The notes under the pieces were generated by a model, which was given only the letters and a program-made list of their open reading frames with translations, made no database searches and was not told the origin of the DNA. DNA of 64,000 nt from Tyto alba (taxonomy: Eukaryota; Chordata; Aves; Strigiformes; Tytonidae): NCBI RefSeq assembly GCF_018691265.1, contig NW_024881295.1, forward strand, positions 18,523,904-18,587,903. Reading direction: 5' to 3'. The position numbers and the translations under genes were made by a program. This document shows, in pieces, positions 47,171 to 58,400 of this stretch. Every line of letters starts with the position of its first letter. Position 1 is the stretch's first letter.

Positions 47171-47689
47171 TTATTTTAAACTTTTCTGTGCAGTTCCAAT
47201 CTCCAGTGTATTAACTTCATAATGATTTTGCCATATTGGAATCTGTTTGATAAATTGCTGTGACTGATAAATTGGCTGTTGTCTGTTCAGACAGCTGCTC
47301 AGAGGAAAATACCTGCAAGGAGCAGCATTATGGCTACAAGGAGTACCTACAGGGAACAGCGTAAAAAGCCTGAAGACCATCTGCTCCATAGAAGAAGCTG
47401 TCTGGATACGAGCATAAATATCGCATGTTAACATCAAACATGTTGGAGATCGAGCTGGCTTGGCACAGACCTGCACAGCAGAGGACCAAACGTGGCTGTC
47501 TCTGGTCCCGTCTGCTTCACCTGGGGGCAACTCCACCAACTGCAATATAAACGGGCAGCTCAGCAGAAGAGCCAACAAGAGAAGCTTTTTGTAGGTAAAC
47601 CTGCTCTTGCTCCTCAGTGTTTCTGCTCTGCACCTCACGCAACTAACTATGGCTGAACCTGTTCTGATGTACAAGTACAACCAAAGCAA
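47171..47689 (-). CDS. Uncharacterised 172-codon frame with signal-like segment
   Basis: A minus-strand ATG frame of 172 codons, the longest outside RESF1 that is not inside a known LTR. Residues about 33-52 (KKLLLLALLLSCPFILQLVE) form a basic-then-hydrophobic stretch like a signal peptide or membrane segment, and several Cys residues follow. Upstream of the minus-strand LTR at 45823-46500, it could be the start of a retroviral env, but I recognise no env motif. It could also be chance. No intron signals were evaluated as convincing. Confidence 0.25.
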   Translation of the reverse strand: MLWLYLYIRTGSAIVSCVRCRAETLRSKSRFTYKKLLLLALLLSCPFILQLVELPPGEADGTRDSHVWSSAVQVCAKPARSPTCLMLTCDIYARIQTASSMEQMVFRLFTLFPVGTPCSHNAAPCRYFPLSSCLNRQQPIYQSQQFIKQIPIWQNHYEVNTLEIGTAQKSLK

Positions 47690-48914
47690 ATTTCTTTTCT
47701 GGTAAGACCTTAAACAGCTACAGGCAAGACTTAAACATGCATGAGTCCCTAAGCCTTAGATTTTAAAATGCTGTTATGACAAAAAGATACCCTTTATAGA
47801 AAGGGTATGGGGAAGAGAGCTTGAATAAAGCACAAAATTATGACATGCTTTAATATTTAGTGGTGACTATATATACAAATAAGGTTTGTTCTAAGGGTTT
47901 AATGGCTCTGTAAACTTTGTTGATTTTGTGGTATTAGTGTTGAAAGACATCTTTATACTCTGCTATAACAAAATATTCGGGGTAAGTCAGTGCTGTCTCT
48001 CACGTAGGCATATTTTGAAAAAGCTTCACCTGATATAATGAACAGTATGAAAGAGATGTTTAGTAATGACCGTATCCTGAGGATACTTGTACTAGATTTA
48101 TTTGTGAACACTAGTCCCAGAATGCTTTTGACTTGTATTAATTTGTCACTGAGGTGATAGGTTTTCGTACACAGCGTAAAGAAAGGCTCTCAGGGAAAAA
48201 AAAATGGAGTAAGATGAGAAGTCCCACTGCTGTCTGGTGGGGATGCACTCTGTGCTGGGTTGGTGCAAGTGGCTTTCAGCTTTTCTGTGCTCCTGGGGTG
48301 TTTTGTTGCAAGGGAGATAAGAAACTGCAGAGAGTTTTCTGCCGTGTTTTGATGAGAACCTCACTTACTCCACTGGTCTGTGAGTTGGAAACAGAAGGGT
48401 CAAATGCATAGTCAACGATGACTAGATGTATGGATGCTAGAAGTGCAAGTGCTCTTTCTTATACAGAGCTGGTTAGAGGTCTTCCTAGGATTTCAGCAGA
48501 ATAAAACCCTGTTGTCTTTCTGTAGCATTGTCTGCTTTGTGACTCTTTTGTGGTTATACACATTCACGATTAATTCTGATGTGTATACAATTTGCAGAAA
48601 GTGCAAAGTGGATTGAAAATGTGCCGTTAGAAGTTTAAAGCTTCTCTTTCGAAAGATTAGTGGTGACTGAGAGGTCAACCGCTTGATGAATAAACTTGAA
48701 ATTAGCAAGCAGGTATGTTTTTTGAGGACTCCTTGGTCTAGTCAGGCTGAGATGTCCCTTTCATTCTGACTCTAGGCAATGTCTTAATGAGAGAGAGTCT
48801 GGGAAGAAATCTGTTGGGTAAAACATTGTAACAGCATGCTAGTGTTTTCTTATTTGGTTAATATGATGCACATGTGATTTTTTTTCAGCTAAGAGGTATA
48901 TAATTTGTATTGAG
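47690..48914. other. No gene recognised
   Basis: AT-rich unassigned sequence with short frames only. Confidence 0.4.
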
Positions 48915-49710
48915 TGTCAGTGGTAAGGTTTTGGCAGTGGGGAGGCCGCAGGGGGTGCCTTTATGGGAGGAGGAGACGCCCTGGCTCCAGCTGGGCCCAG
49001 AAAGCACCCATCACAGGACACAGCTGAGCCCACCACCCAAACTGGTGGTGCCTCTGGGAAAACATATTTAAGAAAGGGTAGAAAACATTGAAGTGAGAGA
49101 GGAGGATGAAACAAAAGAGTGAGAAACATCAGAGGGAAAGCCAAAGTTGGAGGAGCAGATATTTCCAAAGTGACTGCTGCCCATGGAGGACCTGCACTGG
49201 AGCAGATGCTTCCTCAGAGGGACTGCAGCCCATGGATGAGCCCATGCTGAAGCAGGTACACCCTCAAAGTACATGCAGCCCATGGAGGACCTATGCTGAA
49301 GCATATGAAAGAGCAGCAGAGAGAAATTGTTAGGTCTTGACCCCAACCCCCCGCGCTGCTTGTTGCCTCAAAGAAGGGACTGAGTGTACCCTGCAGTGGT
49401 AACAAGGTGGGAGGAGAGGTTCCTGGAGTGGTGGAGTGAAGCTGGGCTTGGGAATGGGGAAGGGAAAGTTTTTTCCCTGTGTATAAATGTTTGTTTCTTT
49501 TTTTGAAAGAAAAATCCAGATGACTACTCAAATATTTTTACTAACTGACACTGAATTAAATTAACTTCCCTGAGACAGGTCTGTTTTGCCCACACCAGTA
49601 ATTGGTAAGCAATCTTGCTGCCTCTATCTCAACCTGAGTTTTCCCTTTATTTTCACTATTTCCTCCCCCATCCCACTGAGGGTTGGATGAGAAGGCCGTG
49701 GTCCACTGAA
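48915..49710 (+). mobile_element. ERVL-type LTR, + orientation
   Basis: Starts TGTCAGTGGTAAGGTTTTGGCAG and contains ACATATTTAAGAAAGGG (about 49060), repeated CAGCCCATGGA phrases (49180-49290), ATTAAATTAACTTCCC near 49555 and the TCTGTTTTGCCCACACCAGTAATTGGTAAGCAATC segment of this LTR group. The 3' terminus is not sharply defined. Repeats of GCCCATGGAGGACCT-AGC-like units give the middle a minisatellite look. Confidence 0.75.
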
Positions 49711-50870
49711 AATATAAGGTGGAAAATTGCTAATCCTTGAGGGATCAGTAAACTTTTCTGTGAGAGTAGTGCACAAGGAGGTGAAGAACATAAAATGCAC
49801 TCCTTGTCCATGGCCAGAATGTTACGTGTCCTCCAATCTTAGGCATGCTTTAGTTCCCAGGATACCCAGAAGCTGTGACACCAGTGCTCAGTATATAATG
49901 TTACCTACAACCATTGCAAAAGGGCCATTTATTTCCTGAAAGGGAAACAATAGCAGAAGCATGGGCATAAAAAAATCATCATGTGATTGTATCTGTTCAG
50001 GGGTTGTTGAACTTGTTACACAGAGCTCAGAAAGTCCACAGTAATCCCAGACTGTGAGCTCACGTTTTCATACCCTTGAGGGTTTCTTTGTCATGTAGCA
50101 GTAGAGAAACCTCTACCAGGGGAGGGGATATCAGATTCTATTCCCACAGTTGACTGTCCACTTTTCCAGCAAGCAAAGAGCCCAAAAGAAATATCAGTTA
50201 GGGGTTTCTTCTCAAGGCTGTGTTCACCACTTCTCATCTTTCTTGGTGATCCAATTCTCCTATCCCTGTGTGAAAAGCATTTTAAGTTTCTCTCAACTAA
50301 AATACAGAGGTTTTCTTTTTGTTTTGTTTTTGTGGTGTAAGCAACACCTGTGAAATGTAAGGCTTTACAGTAGAGTGAATTGGACACTTAGGACTTTTAC
50401 TAATTGGACACTTATGATTTTTACTAATGATAATTTATAGAGGCAACACTTACTAAATTAGACCAAATCATAGTGGTTGGAAATAGCACAGTGGGACAGA
50501 GCTCAGAAATGAGACACATCAGAATTGAGAAATGGACCAAGACTTCCTCCCAAAAATGAGCTTAACCACAAGTAACAAAGTAAGTATATCCACTTGCCTT
50601 ACTTAGGATACTTGGCCTATGTATTCATGATAAAATTAGAGGAGAATTCTTCTCTGAAATAATTTTTCTCCTGTCCTGAATTCTGTTACTCCAGTGGCCC
50701 TTTCAACAGGGACAGGTTTCTAGTAAGAGCTTGGTGGTGGGGCAGGTTAGCCATCATCTCCAGGAGAGCAGCCACATGCTAGCAAGGTGCTATGACCCCA
50801 ACTGGGAGCCCAGAGTCTCATAAAGGTTCTGTGCTCCCCTTGGGTTGAATTAAGGTGGAACACCACCAAA
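49711..50870. other. Unassigned sequence with a 24-bp tandem repeat
   Basis: Two adjacent 24-bp units (50378-50401 and 50402-50425; AATTGGACACTTAGGACTTT... in the first) differ at two positions. No gene was found. Confidence 0.5.
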
Positions 50871-51560
50871 CGACCTTTTAAAATGTTTGACTTGCAGTAG
50901 GAACAACTCGAACTTGGAAAATGATAGTAAGCAATGTGGTCTTTTATTGATAAATATCTAAGAAATAAAAGAAAGGGAAGAAAAGAAAATGAAAGGAAAG
51001 AAAAAGGGTCAAAGTATTCAGTTTACCACCCTGGGTTTCAACATTGTTTCAGGTCCAGTAGTCTTGGGTGGCAGGTGCACACACAGCAGTTTTCTGTCTC
51101 CTTTTAAGTTCATCTTATCAGCTGACATGCATACTAGGTAAAGAGAGTCAGACCTGGTTCCCAGTATTTATCTGTTTTACCAGACTCTTTACCCTGAACA
51201 TATAGTTTCCTTTGAGGCTTATCTAAGGAATTTGACAATATAGCTCCAAGGAAGTGGAGCTGTGCATCCTTAGATACACCCTGCTTCCCTGGGCAGCATT
51301 CTTTAGACTAATCACAAAGGTCGAAACTTGTCCTTGAGGATTTCTGTGTTGATGAATGTTTGAGGCATTAACTCCTTCAGTTCCTTACACAAGGTCTAAC
51401 ACAGACTTAATTTCCAGCTTAAGTCATATCTAGTACATACACCAGTTTCTGAATTTTGTATGTCCTTTGTGCATTACATCCCGCTTCATTTGCTTGTTAT
51501 TATTAAAGTATGTCTTGAATTCTTGAAAATTAGTTGATGAAAAAGTCAGGTTTCTCTAGA
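50871..51560 (-). mobile_element. LTR-like sequence, minus orientation
   Basis: The minus strand carries TATCAATAAAAGACCACATTG (about 50935-50955), a typical R-region poly(A) context. A purine-rich stretch follows (50965-51010). Outer limits and family were not determined. Confidence 0.45.
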
Positions 51561-53699
51561 GCAGGTTGCCTGAACTCTGTGCTTTTCTGCACATAGCCTT
51601 TGTCTAGGAGTCAGCCATGAATGTGGCAACGAGTCCCTTTCCCAGCTAGATCAGTACCCTAGCCTCTGGAACAGACTTTTTCTCCAGAGTTTTTGGCAGA
51701 AGTTTGTTTAAAATCATTAGTAAACTGGAGATTTCTGTTAAAAATAACCTCAGAATGCACTCATGCAAAATATTTTTTGATGGAGCCTCTGATGAGAATG
51801 CAGAAGCACAGTTTTAGAGAAGAAAAGCTTGTCTGGACTATTAGCTTGCGGTTTGTAAACTGTTAGACTAAACAATGTTTAAAATCTCGCTCCCTTTTCT
51901 GTTGCATGTCAATGGCCTTATATTCCTCCTTTGCAACTTCTGACAAGTGATTTTCTCTTCTCTCAGGTTTTGTGAGAGAAAAGCTGGAGGCAGTGGTGGG
52001 GTCACAGACACTTGCTACAGGAAGGAGACCACCCAGCTGAAATGGGCCAGTGACAAAATTGCCAAACCAGCACAAACATATTTAGTATTTCTTCTGATGG
52101 GACAGCAACTGGCCAAATCACTAACTCAGTGTAACTGTAAAGAAGCAGAATTGCTGACCTGTCATTAATATATTTAGCTAATTGCTGATTTAACATCTAG
52201 TAGATGGTAGGGTTGATGTTGTAAAATCACTGTGGTTAAAACAGCTGCAGAGCGAGGGTGGAGGGGTCGGTTGTCTCTGGGTGAGGCTGGAGAGCTGACT
52301 CCTCGGGAAGGCAGCTGCGGGATGCGGATGGCGTGAAGGGTTGCCTTTGGGATGGATTCAGAGCTGACTCCCCAGGGATGCTGAGCAATCTGGCTGCATA
52401 AATGAGAAAGTACAGAAGGTCAGAGGGTGCTGAAACTGAGAGGATAAAAGGGAAAATTGAAGACCTAGAGGTAGGCCCAGCAGAATTGGATCAGCACTGG
52501 ATATCCCACTGTCTGGGAATCCACAGCTATGAAGGCTAACACCTTCTCCGGGCCACCTCGATGCCTGAGGTGGGACACCCCTCATGAGTGTGGACCCTAA
52601 GGGCCGACAGCTGCATCTTGCAGACACTCTTGAACCAGGAGACCTCAGGATTTTCGGAATGCTTGTCATGCTAATAACACCACTTTGCTAATATTTATCA
52701 TACTTGCACACTGCTAAGTTTATTGTTGTTACATACTTGTTAGGTTTAGGCAAACATAGCTGACATAATTGTATATCATGATTTCCTTACCCCTGTAGTA
52801 CTTGAGTTTACCGGGCAGTTTCTCAGAGTAGGAGATTGCAAACAGTGTGGGGTTGGAGCCTGGAGAGGCAGGGCTGCCCTGTGAAGAAAGAGACACCCAG
52901 TGTGTTCAGCCTGTAGAGCTGTCTTTGAAGACTGGAGGGGGTATCGAAGGGCTCTTACACCACCTCTAGTAAATCTACAAGGTGATCTTTTCTGTTTTTC
53001 ACAGACAAGAAACTTCTTTCTGCCTTCCTGTAAGGAAAAGACATACTTCCCTAAAAGAAAGGAAAGAAGATATTCTGCAGTCACTGGCTGGCTGTGGGGA
53101 ACTATCCTGCCTTGAAATTACAGTAAACAAAAAAAAAAAGGAATTGTACAAAGAGATTAGAATGGAGACAATGAAATTATTGTAAAAGGGGGATTCATAA
53201 AGGAGCAACCCCAAGAGAACTGGGTGAGAAAAGGGAGAAACTGCACAGAGAAAAAAAAAAAAAGAAAAAAAAGTTATTTTGGCTGCAGTGTGTCCAGTAA
53301 AATTATAGTGGAGTACTAAGCTGAGATCTGTATATCACTACTAAATCCACTAGATGACAGTGTGGAGACTGCATTCAGCCCCACAGCAACATCTGTCCTT
53401 TACAGGACTGTTGGCATTGTCTCACTGCTCTGCTAGAAAATCAAAGTTTGCAATCTGCCTCTGCTCATACCCAGGGGCTTCACGTGTGTCCACGGAGAGA
53501 AGGTGGTCTCAGCCGGTACTAACAATAAAGGTAACACAAGCATGAAAGGATTATCTGTCACTTCTCCAGCACTAGCTGTTTTTTTCCTTAGCCTAGAGGT
53601 CTGGGGGCTTGGATTAAATTGGGTGTGATGATGGAAAGTGATCTAAAGGATGAAGGAACAGCCACCATCTCTCTGCTGTGCCTTGCAGACAGTCATGCA
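51561..53699. other. Unassigned sequence with a 70-bp partial duplication
   Basis: Two related units begin at 52269 and 52339 (GGTTGTCTCTGGG / GGTTGCCTTTGGG, each with AGAGCTGACTCC further in). A-rich runs lie at 53132-53142 and 53250-53271. No gene was recognised. Confidence 0.4.
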
Positions 53700-54008
53700 G
53701 GAGGACAGACATTTTAGTAGGGCCTGTTGCGATAGGACAAGGGGTAATGCTTTTAAACTAAAAGAGAGTAGATTTAGACTGCGTGTGAGGAAGAAATTTT
53801 TTACAATGAGGGTGGTGAAACACTGGAACAGGTTGCCTAGAGAGGCGGTAGATGCCCCATCCCTGGAATCATTTAAGGTCAGATTGGACGGGGCTCTGAG
53901 CAACCTGTTCTAGTTGAAGATGTCCCTGCTCGTTGCAGGGGAGTTGGACTAATTAGCCTTTAAAGGTCCCTTCCAACCCAAACTATTCTATGATTCTACG
54001 ATTCTATG
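53700..54008 (+). mobile_element. CR1 LINE 3' end
   Basis: A 5'-truncated copy of the ORF2 end and 3' UTR. It ends CCTTCCAACCCAAACTATTC and then the octamer series ATTCTATG/ATTCTACG/ATTCTATG (53985-54008), the diagnostic CR1 tail. It is the best preserved CR1 end in the window. Confidence 0.93.
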
Positions 54009-54832
54009 CTTCTCTTTGAATCCCATGAGCTCTCCCCATTGCTGCCTTGGTGCATTCCCACAGTGTGTGGTGCTTGGCCCAGCCATCCCCCAGGGACTAC
54101 TGACTGGTACAGCAAAGAAAAAGCTGTAAGGAACAGACTAGAAGACAGCAAGTTGACAAGGATTAGATGCATGATACAGTTTTGGCTTCTGTGGCTTTTC
54201 CAGTTTTGTATGAGGTAATGGGCAAAGCAAGGTAAGAACACCTGGGGAACACAGCAGGTCCCCTTTCATAGCGCTAGTTTCTCCACACAGCCTCTTTCTA
54301 GGTAGGATGTGGTGTGACCCAGTGTACAGATATTATCACTGTAGCTGCAGTGTGAAGGACCACTAAAGTTATGACTGAATATTTAATACACAGCTGGGAT
54401 TTACACTACAAGAGAAAGAAAATTGAAGCAAAGACTGTATATGAATTAAAATCAGTGCAAACAAGTTTAATGTAAATAAAGCTATATACATATGTAATGT
54501 AATTTTTATGACAACACTGTTTTGAAAATGTGCTGTCAGTATACAGGCAAGATATTATTTAATGAGTCTGCAAACCTTGGTTGCTGTGATTGGCCTTGCT
54601 TTAAGTTGATAGATGTGATCTTTATTGCTTAGTCCCCTCAAATATCCTTAATTTTGTAGGACATCAACATTTTAACCCCGATATTATCTACGTTCCACAC
54701 AAGTTCTGTGGGTTGCTCTCCCCCTTTTCTTGCAACATTAATGGTTTTTAGTTGTGCTCCTGCAGTCCAAACCAGACAGGTTATGGTGGTGTCTTCTCAC
54801 GGTGGCCTCCTTGGGGCAGGAGCACTGGGGGG
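54009..54832. other. No gene recognised
   Basis: Unassigned sequence. Just before the LTR at 54833 there is G-rich text. Confidence 0.4.
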
Positions 54833-55421
54833 TGTCGTGGTTTGAGCCTTGTTGGCAGCCAACTACCCCCACAGCCACTCACCCACCCTTCCCCCCGACC
54901 TGGGAATGGGGGAGGGGATTGGAGGGGTAAAGGGAGATTTGTAGGTTGAGATAGAAACAGTTTAATAATGGTAATAAAATGAAAACAATGACAGCAATAG
55001 AAAATATAAACAGGCAATGCACAATGCGTTTGCTCACCACCCGCTGACCAACACCCAGCCCGTTCCCGGCCAGTGATCCCGAAATACCAAGATCCTGCAG
55101 TCGCAATCCCAGAAGCGAGAGAGAACCCCAGTTCCCCACCACCCCTCCTCTATACAGTGAGCATGACGTTCCATGATATGGAATATTTCACTGGCCAGTT
55201 TGGGTCTGGTGCTCTGGCCGTGCTCCCTCCCTGCTTCTTCTGCACTTGTGCATGGGCAGGACATGGGGAGTTGGAGAGTCCTTGAAACCTCAGCAGCAGG
55301 TGAAAACTTCCGTGTGCTATCAGCATTCTTCTCATACCAAACCCAGTGCTGAATCTAAAACACAGCACTATTCTGGTTACCAAAAAGGAACATTAACTCT
55401 GTTCCAGCCCAAACCAGGACA
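54833..55421 (-). mobile_element. LTR (589 bp), minus orientation
   Basis: The + strand begins TGTCGTGGTTTGAGCC and ends CAGCCCAAACCAGGACA, inverted ends of the same style as the ERVL LTRs. It contains GATATGGAATATTTCACTGGCCAGTTTGGGTC and other text common in bird LTRs. A minus-strand poly(A)-type signal (GTTTAATAATGG on +) lies near 54960. The flanks GGGGG and GAAGG do not form a clean duplication. Confidence 0.85.
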
Positions 55422-58400
55422 GAAGGGCACAAACCATCCAATTGCTGGCTGTGGGGCTAAGGTGATTACCCCTTTCCCTTCTGCTCCGTCTCTCTCCTAT
55501 TAAAAAATGCCTTGGTTTGAGAGAAGTGAAATATTCATCTGTTGTGCCGTTTACTGTAGTGCAGCTTACCACCTACTGGAATCCCAAAGCGCCCTGAATT
55601 TCGTCTTAGCCTGATGCAGACACTTTGAAACAGGCACTTGGCAGTTGTCCTGGTGATTTTGTAACACCCAGGATTTTAGGATTTTTGATTCATGTGCTGC
55701 AGAAGCCTGTACTTATATGGGCTAACACGAACTTCCATGCGTGAGAACGGACAGATTTTCTTTTGCTCTGTTTTTTCTTTCTGTCTAGTGGAAGATTTGT
55801 CAGTCTAATTTTCTTTACCACCCTTTCTGTAACTAGAAACAGGAAAAGAAATACCATGAGTGATCCCACTTAATAACCACCAGTCCATGAGTCTTTCATG
55901 GCTTTTGGATCAGGCGGCTGTGTGGAGAAGGATTTAAAATCAGGATGTCTGTGAATTTCCTTTTCTTCTAAATTAACTGTATATTGCAATTTCATAAACA
56001 ATTACTTCAGTCTCTTTACTTCTCAAATACAGTATTATTTATCATTAAAGGCCACTTTGAACATAAAATTATTAGATGCCCTTTATTAGAGTGGCTTACT
56101 GCAGCTCTCTTTTCTAATGAATCTTTTGCTTTATGACTTACTGGCTGAGTTTGGGCTCTTGGTTTAAATCACACAATTGATTCAGTGTTCAAAGCCAGTT
56201 TATCGGACCGTATCTTCTTGAAATTGCCTGCCAGCAGAGCAGCCTAAGCAATGAAAAATTAGGATGGAAAACAAAGTAACCTTGTTATTTTTCAGACTGC
56301 CAAATGATTGGGGTCTGCTTCTGCAACCCTTAAACTGTGGAAGGGAGGGGAGCTTCTGGTGTCAGCCCAACCAAGCCAAAAGCAAACAATCCTCTGGAGT
56401 GACACCGCTTCCCTCTGGAAGGGGCAATGATCAGCCTGGGGCTGTGGAAGCTTTCCTGACAGGTTCATCACATTGCAGGCTCCCTCTTTCTATTTTTCCA
56501 GTGAGATGTCTGCCAACTCCTACACTGTAAATTCATTTTGTCAGTGGAGTGTTCAGGGAATGTGATAGGCCCCAGGAAAGCCATTGTTTGTGCTATGAAC
56601 AATGCATGGTGAGTTATAAATATATGCTTGCTTATAAAACTGTGTAGCAGTAAAAAGCATTTTACAAGATATTGTAGTTGAAATGATGATGAGAGACATC
56701 ATCTGAGAGGATCAGGTTATGATAGACACTTAAGGAAAAACATTTGTCTTCCCTTAGCTAGCCTGGTCTTACCCATGGTGAAGGAGACATTAAGGGATGC
56801 CAGGAGGGGGACATTTAAAAGTGTGCTGGACACAGGGCTGGAGGTGGTATGTATATGGGATATCTGTAGTCGAGGGTAAAAGCTCACCTGCCTTTGGATT
56901 AGGCAATCTAGGGTCTCATCACCTGGATAGTGAAGTTTATCTGCTTTTATTTTTCAGTGCATCAGGCACAGCAGCTTGGCTGGGCCAAGGCCTGGTTTCA
57001 TGCACACCTCAGTGGTTTGTAGGCAGGAACAGAATTTGACTCTTTAACAAAGTAGAATGCCATGTTGTAAAACCTCCTGGTAATTCTAGATTAAGAATTA
57101 TCATGGTAAGTACTTCTTGAATGTGCATATGCTTAATCTTGGGTACTTGGACATTGAAAGGACAGCCTTATTGTTCTGCGGTGCAGCATAAACTTACATA
57201 CTTCTTGACTGCACAATGCTGCAAAAAGAATTTTTAATTTGCCAGCAGAACAAAAGGTTAAATAAGTATCCAGAAAATCCTGGTTTTTTTGAAGAAATAT
57301 CTAATTTTACATCATCTTCTCAGAGAAAAAAATACTCATGTTAAATATGCATCAGATCTTTACACAATTTTTAGTGACTTTTTATTGATTTTCTTTTAAT
57401 TCTTTTAGAAATATATTGAGGTTTGTTTAATAAAACTTTGTGTACTTCAGTTCCTTGGTGCTGAAGTCAAACCCACTGGATTGCTATTTATGAAAATAGC
57501 CGCAGTAGAAAGAATAATGATGCAAACTGTGGTAAGAAAAGCAGCACTATAACACGGAGGAGGAGTCCCATAAAAATAAATTACTCTAGTGAAGAGGAGA
57601 CCGATAACTACCTAGGATCTCCAGAAAAGTATTGTACTCCCCAGTATAGGCTCCAAGGCAAATGTGCAGGCAGAAATGTTGGCAGTCCCCTAGTTCAACT
57701 CACGTGGCAGGCTTAAAGACTATAAGAGGTCATTTCTAGAGCTGGGTGAAAAAGATACCAAGGAAACCTGATAATGCAGCATTAGTTTTGACCTAAGTTG
57801 GTATACAAATATGAAATGTTTTCCTCTAAAGATTTTGTTCTAGAAATTATGAAAATTTGCATCGAAACAAAGCAGCCTGATATTCCTGAAAGGGAAACAC
57901 ATTTTGCTGCCACTTCTTATGAAACTACAGTAATACAGACCAAATTCTGGTTTTAGATAATCTGGTGCAACCCCACTTAAATTCAATTTGTTGTGACCGA
58001 TAACAGAACTTGGCTCTACAACAAATGAACGTTGCTGCACTGTATAATAACCATGTGAATAACATCAGGACCAAGTCATATTATCTGAAAAATAGTTTTT
58101 GATTTTAAAAAATGCTTTATGTAATTTGTCACATACAGCTTTTCCAATATTGTGCATTGCATCTAGGTTGTTGCTTTTGAGCAACCTGATGCTCACTATA
58201 ATGAAGAATTTCCTGGTCAAACACATTTTCCATAGCACTATGAGAGTCCTGTGGTTCCTACAATGCACCATCCAGGTTGTTTAAATAAAGAACACACTGA
58301 ATTATGTGAGGGAAACCGAGACATTAAAAAAGAATGGAGATTGGAACTGTAGTTTGTATCATACAATGCACTGCTATCAACAGTTGCAGTTTATTGTAGA

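Noticed and set aside
53650..53913. 87-codon + strand frame as a host gene
   Set aside because: It overlaps the CR1 3' end at 53700-54008.
54828..55426. Target duplication for the LTR at 54833-55421
   Set aside because: The flanks GGGGG and GAAGG match at only three of five bases.
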